From an uncultured Marinomonas sp. (GTDB taxonomy: Bacteria; Pseudomonadota; Gammaproteobacteria; Pseudomonadales; Marinomonadaceae): 64,000 nucleotides of DNA. The notes under the pieces were generated by a model. The model was not told the DNA's origin and searched no databases. It saw only the letters and a program-made list of their open reading frames with translations. The translations under genes and the position numbers were made by a program. Location of the stretch: contig CANLRQ010000011.1 in the NCBI GenBank assembly GCA_947493575.1, positions 27,630-91,629 of the forward strand, written 5' to 3'. Each line of letters starts with the position of its first letter. Position 1 is the stretch's first letter. Positions 35,941 through 45,019 of the stretch are shown here, one piece after another.

Positions 35941-36030
35941 AATCTCCTTCCTTTTTTGAATAATAGATGAATAGGGGTAAGAAATAAGTCCTTTTTTAAA
36001 ACTAACTTAAAGACATACTGAGGCAAAACC

Positions 36031-36067
36031 GTATCAGGAGCAAGCTTGTTTACCTGTCTCCTGATAC
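36031..36067 (-). terminator. hairpin downstream of the MCP relic
   Basis: GTATCAGGAG and CTCCTGATAC form a perfect 10-bp inverted repeat 24 bases beyond the end of the MCP relic; the minus strand then reads GGTTTTGCC. Confidence 0.5.
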
Positions 36068-36090
36068 GTTGAACAGCATTAAATTAGACT

Positions 36091-36745
36091 TTAAATAACT
36101 GATTTTTGCGAAAGCTGTTCTGCTAATTGGTCAAGCTCAGAGGATGAGTGACTAATCGCATGGATGGAATCCGTAGTTTTGTCTGCAATTTTATTAATAT
36201 TAGTAATGCTATTGCTGACTTCTTCGGTGACACCTGCTTGTTCTTTCGTAGTGGCGGATATCTGGTCATTCATAGTGCGGATTTTGGATACGGATGCATT
36301 AATATGATCGAGAGACTGTTCTTCATGCTTAACTTGCTCTACCACGTGAACGGATTTGTTATGGCTTGAATCCATTGCTTTTACAGCTTGGCTGGTGCCT
36401 TCTTGTAACTGCGCAATCATGCTTTCGATCTTTTGTGTTGCATCTTGCATATTTTATGCAAGCTGTCTTACTTCATCAGCAACCACTGCAAATCCACGAC
36501 CTTGTTCTCCGGCTCGTGCGGCTTCAATTGCAGCATTAAGCGCAAGCAAGTTTGTTTGCTCGGCTATGCCTAAGATAACATTTAGGATGTCACTTATTTG
36601 ATTGGTAATGGCTTGCAGCTCATTCATGCTTTTAGTGGAGTCTGCGATGTCTTCCGCTAAAGTGTTTATGGCTTTGATTGTGCCAACAACGATTTCTCTA
36701 CCTTCAGAGGCGGCGTTTTCTGCCGTTTGAGCCGCGAACTTGCAT
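36091..36745 (-). pseudogene. methyl-accepting chemotaxis protein fragment with in-frame stop
   Basis: The minus strand encodes only the C-terminal signalling domain of a chemoreceptor. Upstream of a TAA (about 36449-36451) it reads [40 protein letters not shown], the hairpin tip shared by all MCPs. After the stop it continues NMQDATQKIESMIAQLQEGTSQAVKAM in the same frame. Further upstream (near 36736) a frame change separates ISDASSR from AAQTAENAA. The sensor and membrane domains are absent. This is a decayed gene, not an expressed receptor. Confidence 0.88.
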
Positions 36746-36783
36746 CCGATATGAAATAGGGCGCTTTAGTGGGTGTATAGAAA

Positions 36784-36809
36784 AGCAAACGTGATGTTTC
36801 ACGTTTGCT
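36784..36809 (-). terminator. terminator overlapping the hisI stop codon
   Basis: AGCAAACGTG / CACGTTTGCT is a perfect 10-bp stem with a 6-base loop, followed on the minus strand by TTTTCT. The upstream arm includes the hisI stop codon. Confidence 0.75.
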
Positions 36810-37209
36810 GAGGGTCGCTATTGATCACGACATTATCGGCATCAACCTCAAAGAAAAAGCAGTTTCTTCTATTTGTGTGGCAAGCCGCCCCTTTTTGATC
36901 CACTTTTAGTAAAATGCAGTCACCATCACAGTCAAAAGAGATAGATACTAATGTTTGTCTATGGCCTGAACTTTCCCCTTTACGCCAGTAGGTTTGACGT
37001 GATCGAGACCAGTAACAAACTTGACCTGTTTCTAAAGTCTCACGGATGGACTTTTCATTCATAAAGGCATACATCAATACCTCACCGGTATCATGCTGTT
37101 GTGCAATGGCACCAATTAAGCCATTTTCATCTGTTTTTAAATGAGAAAAAATATCGTCTAAAGGAATCTTACTGCCTTTATCTAAATTTTCGTATTGCTT
37201 TAAGCTCAT
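36799..37209 (-). CDS. hisI: phosphoribosyl-AMP cyclohydrolase HisI
   Basis: HisI opens the purine ring of PR-AMP in histidine synthesis. The start is taken as MSLKQYENLDKG (136 residues); an open extension of 11 codons upstream is less likely. Conserved parts: IGAIAQQHDTGEVLMYAFMNEKSIRETLETGQVCYWSRSRQTYWRKGESSGHRQ, then SISFDCDGDCILLKVDQKGAACHTNRRNCFF with the metal-binding Asp and Cys residues. No HisE domain is fused. It follows the PTPS-like gene by 35 bases and is far from other his genes in this window. Confidence 0.94.
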   Translation of the reverse strand: MSLKQYENLDKGSKIPLDDIFSHLKTDENGLIGAIAQQHDTGEVLMYAFMNEKSIRETLETGQVCYWSRSRQTYWRKGESSGHRQTLVSISFDCDGDCILLKVDQKGAACHTNRRNCFFFEVDADNVVINSDPQQT

Positions 37210-37244
37210 TGTTTTTAACCTTATAGCTCTGATGTTGAGCAAAT

Positions 37245-38102
37245 TTAAAGAGTGTATTTACTGGCAATAGCGCCTTTACCTATGCCTTCAAAAGCATGTA
37301 CTTCGATTTGATGTCCAGTATGCTCTTCTGCTAACACGGTTGCGATATGTTCAGCCAGCAGTTCTACGGTTGTATCGCTATCTATTAGGTACACGACATT
37401 TTCATTAATGCTCAGATCAAATTGACCTTGGTTACTGACATAAGAGAATTGAGTAAAACGATGGCCATCTATTTCTTCTACATCAATTACATCTTCAGTT
37501 GTACCTAGGTAAATGTCTTGCCAGAGCAGTGCCCAATCTTTTTCTAGCTCTAATGAGCGAGTACCGTCTTTATAAATTTCAATCGTGGAGCGATGTCCAT
37601 GGGCAATACGCTGGCAGTTACCGTCGTGTTTTTTAAGGCCATGGGTGTAATGGTAGGCCGCCCCATCAATTTTCTCAGGGTAAAACTTGATGCTCACACT
37701 GGATAACTCAGCCGGGAGCAATTCAAGGATTTGAGATTCAACCCATGTAGCGGCATCATTGGGTGTAATGGCTTTTAAAGGTAATAATGAAAAAGCTTGA
37801 TGGGGCGCAATGCAATCAAGTTGCTTACCATTAGTACCCGCAAATTTAAAATGCGTGCGTTCATCGTATTTAACAAGGGAAACAAGAGGGTGTTCAGTAG
37901 GAATGGCAAGACAGTGATCAATATGATCATCCAACCATTTTTTGATCATTTTTTTAACAATACTAAAATCACAGATCATACTTTCGTCATTGAGCTTACC
38001 TTCTAGCACAATGTCGGTATGCCAGCTTTCTCCTACAACACCGCGTTCGGCATCAAAATAAGAAAGGTCAACATGGGTGAGGTTTTTAACAAACAATTTC
38101 AT
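37245..38102 (-). CDS. two-domain 6-pyruvoyl-tetrahydropterin synthase/QueD-like protein
   Basis: This 285-residue protein has two PTPS-like halves, about twice the length of ordinary QueD. The first half (VDLSYFDAERGVVGESWHTDIVLEGKL) lacks obvious zinc histidines in the usual spacing. The second half has AAYHYTHGLKKHDGNCQRIAHGHRSTIEIYKDG with the Cys nucleophile and His-Gly-His zinc site, and ends with EVHAFEGIGKGAIAS. It may act in pterin or queuosine synthesis, but the duplicated form has not been clearly assigned. Confidence 0.82.
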   Translation of the reverse strand: MKLFVKNLTHVDLSYFDAERGVVGESWHTDIVLEGKLNDESMICDFSIVKKMIKKWLDDHIDHCLAIPTEHPLVSLVKYDERTHFKFAGTNGKQLDCIAPHQAFSLLPLKAITPNDAATWVESQILELLPAELSSVSIKFYPEKIDGAAYHYTHGLKKHDGNCQRIAHGHRSTIEIYKDGTRSLELEKDWALLWQDIYLGTTEDVIDVEEIDGHRFTQFSYVSNQGQFDLSINENVVYLIDSDTTVELLAEHIATVLAEEHTGHQIEVHAFEGIGKGAIASKYTL

Positions 38103-38291
38103 GCTAATTGTCTCCAGATAAAATAAATGCGGCTATCTTACCGTAAAGCGGAAGTCAGTATCTAATTAGAAATTGTAAATACCGAAAATTTATAAATACC
38201 TTGTAAGTATTTGAAGCTGCTTGCCTTTATGGGGTTGTAATTAAAAAAGTCATGGGTATAATACGCCCCAAGATCGAGCGATCTCCTTTAT

Positions 38292-38404
38292 GGTGTCTCT
38301 TCCGGTCCCTCCGCAATAATAACTCGTTAATCTGGTCAGGTCCGGAAGGAAGCAGCCACAGCGAATGACTTATGTGCCGGAGTGCGGCTGGTTGAGATGC
38401 CACC
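38292..38404 (+). ncRNA. ffs: signal recognition particle 4.5S RNA
   Basis: About 113 bases fold into one long hairpin, with terminal GGTG pairing with CACC. The hallmark apical domain is present: GGTCAGGTCCGGAAGGAAGC then AGCCA. Together with the Ffh protein it targets nascent membrane proteins. It sits directly beside the repeat-rich accessory island. Confidence 0.95.
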
Positions 38405-38523
38405 TAATATCTTCTTTGTAAATTCCTGCATAAAGTGATAAAAATCCACCATAAGTTGTCAAAGCTTAACCTACCTGTACATATCTAAATTAAATCCTGC
38501 TTGCAACACTCGTCGTGAAAACC

Positions 38524-39055
38524 ATCATTTGCTTTTGAGCTTGAAACCTCAAACTAATAGCGCTTTTGACCACACAACCCCCAATAATCATACTCAGCAA
38601 AGCCTTCGTCTTTTCTGCTTGCGTCACTGTCGTAGTCAGCGCAGAAAAGACAGAAGCCTTTTGCTTTTGAATCATATTTTTCTTGAAAAACACGACATGA
38701 AAGATCATCACCCGTAGGTTGGAAAAGCCGTAGGCGCCTTCCGACATCATCAAGAAGCTATACGTTATTTTGAGCCTGCAACCTCAGTCTAATAGTACTT
38801 TCGACCACACAACCCCCAATAATCTTACCCAGAAAAGACAGAAGCCTTTTGCTTTTGAATCGTATTTTTCTTGAAAAACACGACATGAAAGATCATCACC
38901 CGTAGGTTGGAAAAGCCGAAGGCGTCTTCCGACATTATCAAGAAGTTATACGTTATTTTGAGCCTGCAACCTCAGTCTAATAGTACTTTCGACCACACAA
39001 CCCCCAATAATCTTACCCAGAAAAGACAGAAGCCTTTTGCTTTTGAATCGTATTC
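38524..39055. repeat. intergenic repeat mosaic, left block (modules P and R)
   Basis: Two modules alternate. Module P contains GACCACACAACCCCCAATAA and later AGCCTTTTGCTTTTGAATCG. Module R contains CTTGAAAAACACGACATGAA and CCCGTAGGTTGGAAAAGCC with a hairpin to GGCGCCTTCCGAC. Copies run P1 38524-38680, R1 38681-38764, P2 38765-38867, R2 38868-38948, P3 38949-39055. P2 and P3 with their left junctions are essentially identical over about 100 bases. Open frames on both strands are a by-product of the repeat. Confidence 0.85.
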
Positions 39056-39060
39056 TTCGG

Positions 39061-39117
39061 CAAGAAAAAACTAACTCTTTGAAATCTATAGATTAAGCAC
39101 ATAGATGGCTTGCATTT
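39061..39117. repeat. repeat module T, copy 1, left of the phd/parE pair
   Basis: It begins AAGAAAAAACTAACTCTTTG and ends GATGGCTTGCATTT. A partial copy lies at 39852-39882 directly right of the toxin gene, so the toxin-antitoxin pair is bracketed. Further copies are at 39981-40036, 40277-40333, 40366-40426 and 40665-40721. Confidence 0.75.
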
Positions 39118-39184
39118 TATTTTGACTTTTATATTAGAGTGGGGTCAGTTCATAATTCTTTGGAGCTTTGTTTTTTTCATGAAG

Positions 39185-39222
39185 TAGCTATAATGGCTAT
39201 ATTGATGGCCAATATATTGAGT
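39185..39222. promoter_or_regulatory. probable phd operator/promoter
   Basis: TATATTG and CAATATA form an inverted repeat around TGGCC just upstream of the antitoxin start, and a second ATGGCTATAT-like half lies beside it. Autoregulation is the norm for this family; binding is inferred. Confidence 0.4.
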
Positions 39223-39228
39223 ATGACA

Positions 39229-39525
39229 ATGAAAGTAATGAGTGCCAAAGACGCGAAAAATTCGTTCGGTACATTCTTAGATACGGCTCAGCGTGAGCCT
39301 GTAGTTGTAACAAAAAGAGATAGACCTGTCGGTGTTTTACTGTGTGCTGATGATTTTTCAGCTATGGAGGAATTTGTAGATAGTATGAGGGAAACCGTAA
39401 AACAAGGTGTTATGACTGGCTTAAGAGAAGCAAAATCCGGAGAGGGTGCAGAGTTGACTGAGAGTTATGTAATGGATCTACAATCTAAATTACAAGAACG
39501 ATTAAACGCTAATAAAAATAGATGA
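39229..39525 (+). CDS. Phd/YefM-type antitoxin
   Basis: This 98-residue protein from MKVMSAKDAKNSFGTFLDTAQREPVVVTKRDRPVGVLLCADDFSAME is the Phd/YefM DNA-binding fold, with an acidic C-terminal tail for toxin binding. The start is uncertain: ATG 39223 would add two residues, and the open frame extends 30 codons upstream through the operator. Its stop overlaps the toxin start (ATGA). It stands between repeat-module copies. Confidence 0.88.
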   Translation: MKVMSAKDAKNSFGTFLDTAQREPVVVTKRDRPVGVLLCADDFSAMEEFVDSMRETVKQGVMTGLREAKSGEGAELTESYVMDLQSKLQERLNANKNR

Positions 39526-39845
39526 AAAAATACCGTGTAATAGTTACCCCTAATGCTGAAGAGTGCTTATTAGAAATTGCTGAATTCATCGCTCTGGACA
39601 ACCCGGTAAAAGCCTTTAGTTTCATTAAAGAACTCACGAATTCATTAAAAAAGACGCTTTCCATATTTCCATTTTCGGGCCGTGTGTATGAAGAGATTGC
39701 AGGGGAGGAAATAAGGCGCTTTTCTTATCAGAACTATACGAGCTACTACCGAGTGAATACCGTTAAAAATACAGTTGAGATTTTGTTTATTTTTAATGGA
39801 AAACGCCAAGTAAACGAATTTTTAGAAAGTATTAAGCACACTTAA
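39522..39845 (+). CDS. ParE/RelE-family toxin
   Basis: This 107-residue protein has the plasmid-stabilisation/RelE-like pattern: KKYRVIVTPNAEECLLEIAEFIALDNPVKAFSFIKELTNSLKKTLSIFPFSGRVYEE, then IRRFSYQNYTSYYRVNTVKNTVEILFIFNGKRQ. Its start overlaps the antitoxin stop by four bases. Target (gyrase or ribosome-bound mRNA) cannot be told from sequence. Confidence 0.88.
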   Translation: MKKYRVIVTPNAEECLLEIAEFIALDNPVKAFSFIKELTNSLKKTLSIFPFSGRVYEEIAGEEIRRFSYQNYTSYYRVNTVKNTVEILFIFNGKRQVNEFLESIKHT

Positions 39846-39851
39846 GAGGCT

Positions 39852-40721
39852 TCAAGATTAACCATATGGATGGCTTGCATTTCCGTGTAGGTCGCGCCTT
39901 TAGGCCGACAATACACTCAATTAGCCCAAAGCTAAATAATCACTCAGCAAAGCCTTTCGCTTTTGAATCGTATTTTCGGCAAGAAAAAACTAATTCTTTG
40001 AAATCTATAGATTAGTCATATGAGTGGCTTGCATTTTTTTCTTGAAAAACACGACATGAAAGATCATCGCCCGTAGGTTGGAAAAGCCGCAGGCGCCTTC
40101 CGACATTATCAGAAATTATACGTTATTTTGAGTCTGCGACCACAGATAAATAGTGCTTTCGACCACACAACCTCCAATAATCACACTCAGCAAAGCCTTC
40201 GTCTTTTCTGCTTGCGTCACTGTCGTCGTCAGCGCAGAAAAGACAGAAGCCTTTTGCTTTTGAATCGTATTCTCCGGAAAAAAACTAACCCTTTGAAATA
40301 TATGCATTAACTGTATGGGTGGCTTGCGTTTTTAAAGCCTTTTGCTTTTGAATAGTATTCTTCTGGAAGGAAAAGATAACTCTTTGAAATGTATAGATTA
40401 AATATATGAGTGGTTTACATTTTTTTCTTGAAAAACACGACATGAAAGATCATCACCCGTAGGTTGGAAAAGCCGCAGGCGCCTTCCGACATTATCAGAA
40501 ATTATACGTTATTTTGAGTCTGCGACCACAGATAAATAGTGCTTTCGACCACACAACCTCCAATAATCACACTCAGCAAAGCCTTCGTCTTTTCTGCTTG
40601 CGTCACTGTCGTAGTCAGCGCAGAAAAGACAGAAACCTTTCGCTTTTGAATCGTATTCTTCGGCGAGAAAAAACTACCCTTTGAAATATATAGATTAATC
40701 ACATGGGTGGCTTATATTTCC
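39852..40721. repeat. intergenic repeat mosaic, right block (modules P, R, T)
   Basis: Right of the toxin gene the modules continue: T (39852-39882 partial and 39981-40036), R (40039-40122), P (40123-40270), T (40277-40333), T (40366-40426), R (40425-40508), P (40509-40660), T (40665-40721). The two P copies here share about 150 nearly identical bases. Each contains the inverted pair GTCTTTTCTGC / GCAGAAAAGAC, which would form a long hairpin in RNA. No gene is seen. Confidence 0.85.
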
Positions 40722-40821
40722 TCAAATCAAAGTAATGGCAACTTGAGGAGAAGATGTAAACATGAGAGATGACTCCTTGAGGAAAAGAAATCATCACTTT
40801 ATGCAAACTGAATTAGAATTG

Positions 40822-43800
40822 TTATATGTGGTTCGCTGGACGTTTACTGTCCAAACTAGAAAAATCAGCAACTTTAACTAGTTCAACTAAGGTAGACATT
40901 GCGTTCTGAGAGGCTACAAGCTGATCATCATCGCTCTTTGCAGTATCGGCTTTATCTGATATACCCCTTATAATTATAGTATGGTGTACTTTAGGCTCCT
41001 TAGAACTAGCTTCAGCTTCCATATACATGGATAGACCAGCGGCCTCCATTTCTACAGCTTTTGTTTTATCATGCGTAAACTTTAATTTTGCTATAATTTC
41101 GCTTTCAGAGTTTGCAAGTACTTTTTCACCGCTCCCTATCGGTCCTTTTTCAACCATGAAGGTGTTCCCAGAAGGTGAGTCCAGAGCAAACTTAGATTTG
41201 CCCTTACCTATCTCAACTTCAAGTCTAGATATCTGGTTTTTAGTCCATCTAGAAGCTCTGTAAGATGTCATTCTAGAAGTATTTCCTGTCTCTGTATCTT
41301 TTTGCTTTTCATAGTAAATAACTTCATCGGCTATTATTACATCGCCAATGTTTAGTTTAGAAGTGATACCTCCTGCAATCCCAATTAGAATTGCTACTTT
41401 GCACGAGTAATCATTTAAAACATGACTAAGTGTTATAGCCATGTCGGTATTACCTGCTTCAGGTGATTGGCACAAAAGTACTTTACGTTCAATTCCAGCA
41501 CCATCTGATAGCGTTCCTTCAAGAAGCATATTTGAGTATGTTACATTTTTATCTTTCACATATTCGGTATTTTTTAACCGTTCTTTTACCGCAAAAAATT
41601 CTTCACTTAGTATGGTTAGTATTATTATATCAACTTGATTCATTTTTTTTCCTAAATTTATTGAGCCTACCACAAATTTCTTAATGCTCAGATCTTGACT
41701 AACTAGATTGCTAATAGTAACGGTTTGATCCAATGTTGGTCTTTGTTTCGACTTCCAAAGTTTTTCTAGATACGTGTGAGCTCGAAGTAATGTATTGGAA
41801 TTAGGCTTCCCACTAATAAATACAAGTTCATTGTGTTCAATAATGCCTAGTTCATCATCTAAGGAAATGTCCAGTTCTTCAGCATTATTGATAATGTTTG
41901 GGTTGTTTCTATCTATTCTAAAGGGTCTGTATTCACGAGGGAAGTCTACGTAAATAGCTAGCCTCACTCTAAATTCACTACCAAATGTTATTATTATTTT
42001 ATTAGCTAAGAAAATAAGCCATTCAGTACTGTTACTTCCTTTTGCTATTATTTCGGCTTCAATAGTGGAGTCATTATGATAAGGGGGGCGGCTTTCTACA
42101 AGCCAGCGATTGTGCATTGCTGAATTATTGTTGCGCCCTTTTAAGAATTTCTTAGGTTCCCTATTATTTGGTCTCCTCGCCGCTTCAATTGTTTCCTGAA
42201 TTAATTTTCTAAACTTACTTTCAAATTCTTTTGATGATGTTTTTGTTACTAAACCTCCAACGATTTTCACTCTAAGACGGTCATCAAAAACTTCAATATG
42301 CTCGGCTTGGCCATACTGGCCCACGGTACTCTTTGCTGAATTAAGTAACGTGAATGATTCCTTAATTAGAATTTCAATATGATTTAACAGCATTGAGTAG
42401 TACTCAGCGAATTTGCTTTTTTGAGTATTGTTTTTTATAGAAGTCCACAACTCGATAAAAACATGGGTTCTCTTGGATACCTTATATAATGATTTTATCT
42501 GTGTCTCAACTGTACTTTCTGTATCTGCTAATCTGTCTATATTCTCAGATTTTGCATAAATTATATAAGCTATCATATCTATGCAGACTCTGGTGTGTGT
42601 AAGCCAAATTCCAAGCTGCCTGATCATATGTTGATGTATCTCTGGTAATGGTCCTCCTTGGTTAAAGTCTGGAGACTTCCAAAACTTTTCCCACATTGCT
42701 TCTCGGGTTTCATCATTGTTGCAATAAGCATTTTTAAGTTTGTCAAATATTTTTTCTGGCCACTTCTTTTCTATAGCTTTAAACTTCCCTATGCCACTTA
42801 TTAGTGCTTTATATCCAAGGGAGCCTTTTAATTGATCCATTATCTTAGGGCTTACCAAAATACCGTGGGAGTGGTGTTCCTGAAAGTCTAAGATAAATTG
42901 TGACATCCACTTATCTGAAAATATATTAATATCAGCAGCTAGAGCCAAAATTGAGTTTTCAGGGTATAGGCATGACGCTAAATAAGTTTGATCTTCGGCT
43001 GAACGGTTAAAAATGCCTGCTTGATAACCTGATGATATAAGTTGACCAAGTGCTTTGGTATCAGCAATATTAGAGTTTGTATGTTTCTTGGGATCAAACT
43101 GTTCAAGGTAAGAGTCAGGAGTATCATTAATTTTATAGGTGCCCTGAGTAGACTTAACCTCAGAAATAATACCTTCCCTAACAAGGGCTTTAGAAAATGA
43201 CTTAGAGGTGTCAAATTCAAACTTTTCACCTTTTGTTCCGATTTCACTGACAGCACCAAAAGCATAATATTTAACACCAACAGAAGCTACTTTATTCGTT
43301 CTTTCAAATATTTCCTCTAAAAACTGACTATTTGCTCCACAAGATAAAAATAGGACCAAGAGTTTTTCCATTTCAGTACTGTATAGTATATTTCTTTGAG
43401 TGTTCTTTTTTATTGAATTTAAAAATATACTAGCAAGAAAAAACTCCTTTTTAGATAATTTTACTTCTTCACCATGGCGTAAAGATCTTGTAATTATGTT
43501 TCCAGATGGGGTTTCGATTTTTGAAGTTATTGGTACGATAATTCCTTGATCAATAGCACTATCAAGAAAAAGTGTAAAAGCAAGCTTATCTTTATTGATG
43601 CCTTGTCTATCGTTCTTATCAACGCCTTTAAAAAGCTCTCTTATAGTAATACCTATCTTTAATCTATCTTTTATTATTTTGTTTTTACTGGAGTAGGGTT
43701 CCTGTGAGCCGTGTAGCTTAATGAGTTTTTGTAGTGGAACCTCTTTTTGTATGTACATATCGTAAAAAGGCTGAGTTAATGCTTGTTGAAGATCAGATAT

Positions 43801-44934
43801 GCTCTCTATTAATTCGGTATCATTCTTTTCCAACTCTTTTTCATTATATTCCGAATTAGCGGTTGAGCAAGATGTGTACTCATGCAGTGAAGATGTACTA
43901 CTTAAGCACCTTTTAACTAGGTTAATAGATGCCGGTGAGAAAATAAAAGCGAGCTCCCTGTCATCATGTTCTAAGTTTATCTTATTATTGTTACTCAGTA
44001 ATTTGTTGCAATCATTTAGCCAAAGTTTTGCTAGCTTGTCAGCGACGGTGTATTGTAATAACCTTATTTTGGATTTGGCGGTTGTAAAGTGCTTTAGCAA
44101 ATCCTCTGAAGACTCAGGTACATATTGAATTAGTTTATTAAATAATTTATCAACTTGGTTTTCATACATGGGTGAAAATACGAAAAATGGAACGACTCTA
44201 AAGCTAAACTTGGTTTTTCCTCCCTTTCCGCCAACATATCGGCCGAAAATACGTATTTTCGTTAAATTTTCTTCTTTAATCTTAAAGCCAATTACATTTT
44301 CGAATTCGTTTAATTTTTCCGGCCTTGGAATCAGAGTAAAGACCCTTACATTGTTATCGTTTTGTAGCTTGGTTGTTAGGTCGAAAATATTCCAGTTTGC
44401 ACAAGATGATAAAGCTGAAATATCATGTTCATATAAAGAACGTCGATTATAAAGAGGGTAATCAACGCTATATGGTCGAGGGAGTATAGACATTGATTTT
44501 ACTATACTAGAGCTAAGTGCTCTACATGTTGTATCTTCAATTTCAAAGTACTTGTTGTCTGGTTGAACATAGTCACTTTCCCAATGCTCTGAATTAACAG
44601 CAAGAGCATGGCAAGTTACTTGAGTATTAACTGTTTTTTGTTTAATTAGAGCAAGAGAATCCTTTAATGTTGTACCAGTAAAAACTAATTCGTCGATAAT
44701 AGCGATTTTTTTTCCATTCATCCATTTCATGTCCATCCCAAGAACCCTATCCGTAGTTATGATTGCGGAATTATGGACAAATCCTAAGGTTTCAAGTGTG
44801 TGGTAGAAACAAGCCGCTTTTCTTGCCATTAAAATAATTATGTCTGTTTGAAGCTCAGTAATCTGTTTAGCGTATTCGATAACCGCCTGCTTCGACTCAC
44901 CTTCAAATTGAGCTAGAAAAATACCCTTGTCCAT
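40822..44934 (-). CDS. giant protein: N-terminal phosphoribosyltransferase-like and C-terminal nucleoside phosphorylase/nucleosidase domains
   Basis: This 1370-residue protein has a strong ribosome site (GAAGGAAGGAAC) before its ATG. Residues 30-115 resemble a phosphoribosyltransferase, with the PRPP-loop-like motif KIAIIDELVFTGTTLKDS at about 76-93. Residues 1098-1355 form a purine nucleoside phosphorylase/MTA-SAH nucleosidase domain: VDIIILTILSEEFFAVKERL, LIGIAGGITSKLNIGDVIIADEV, KAVEMEAAGLSMYMEA (ribose-binding Glu-Met-Glu) and IIRGISDKAD (catalytic Asp). These key residues look intact. The 980 residues between them are not recognised and are rich in Lys, Asn and Ser. There are no membrane segments. 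It lies alone on its strand amid toxin-antitoxin genes and repeats. In known phage-defence systems, related domains cleave nucleotides such as ATP; that role here is inferred. Confidence 0.8.
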   Translation of the reverse strand: MDKGIFLAQFEGESKQAVIEYAKQITELQTDIIILMARKAACFYHTLETLGFVHNSAIITTDRVLGMDMKWMNGKKIAIIDELVFTGTTLKDSLALIKQKTVNTQVTCHALAVNSEHWESDYVQPDNKYFEIEDTTCRALSSSIVKSMSILPRPYSVDYPLYNRRSLYEHDISALSSCANWNIFDLTTKLQNDNNVRVFTLIPRPEKLNEFENVIGFKIKEENLTKIRIFGRYVGGKGGKTKFSFRVVPFFVFSPMYENQVDKLFNKLIQYVPESSEDLLKHFTTAKSKIRLLQYTVADKLAKLWLNDCNKLLSNNNKINLEHDDRELAFIFSPASINLVKRCLSSTSSLHEYTSCSTANSEYNEKELEKNDTELIESISDLQQALTQPFYDMYIQKEVPLQKLIKLHGSQEPYSSKNKIIKDRLKIGITIRELFKGVDKNDRQGINKDKLAFTLFLDSAIDQGIIVPITSKIETPSGNIITRSLRHGEEVKLSKKEFFLASIFLNSIKKNTQRNILYSTEMEKLLVLFLSCGANSQFLEEIFERTNKVASVGVKYYAFGAVSEIGTKGEKFEFDTSKSFSKALVREGIISEVKSTQGTYKINDTPDSYLEQFDPKKHTNSNIADTKALGQLISSGYQAGIFNRSAEDQTYLASCLYPENSILALAADINIFSDKWMSQFILDFQEHHSHGILVSPKIMDQLKGSLGYKALISGIGKFKAIEKKWPEKIFDKLKNAYCNNDETREAMWEKFWKSPDFNQGGPLPEIHQHMIRQLGIWLTHTRVCIDMIAYIIYAKSENIDRLADTESTVETQIKSLYKVSKRTHVFIELWTSIKNNTQKSKFAEYYSMLLNHIEILIKESFTLLNSAKSTVGQYGQAEHIEVFDDRLRVKIVGGLVTKTSSKEFESKFRKLIQETIEAARRPNNREPKKFLKGRNNNSAMHNRWLVESRPPYHNDSTIEAEIIAKGSNSTEWLIFLANKIIITFGSEFRVRLAIYVDFPREYRPFRIDRNNPNIINNAEELDISLDDELGIIEHNELVFISGKPNSNTLLRAHTYLEKLWKSKQRPTLDQTVTISNLVSQDLSIKKFVVGSINLGKKMNQVDIIILTILSEEFFAVKERLKNTEYVKDKNVTYSNMLLEGTLSDGAGIERKVLLCQSPEAGNTDMAITLSHVLNDYSCKVAILIGIAGGITSKLNIGDVIIADEVIYYEKQKDTETGNTSRMTSYRASRWTKNQISRLEVEIGKGKSKFALDSPSGNTFMVEKGPIGSGEKVLANSESEIIAKLKFTHDKTKAVEMEAAGLSMYMEAEASSKEPKVHHTIIIRGISDKADTAKSDDDQLVASQNAMSTLVELVKVADFSSLDSKRPANHI

Positions 44935-45019
44935 TTGTTCCTTCCTTCTGGTTAATTGCTCTTCAATTTACCTTACCGTAGTTGGGTTTTTATCTCAAGT
45001 TTATGAGCAATACAGGACA

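Noticed and set aside
38490..40702. Open frames of 60-87 codons on both strands with shared protein sequence
   Set aside because: They track the DNA repeat modules, lack ribosome sites, and differ in their ends at each copy; better explained as repeat by-products.
38524..40721. CRISPR array
   Set aside because: Repeats are 57-155 bases, shuffled in order, without uniform spacers, and no cas genes are present.
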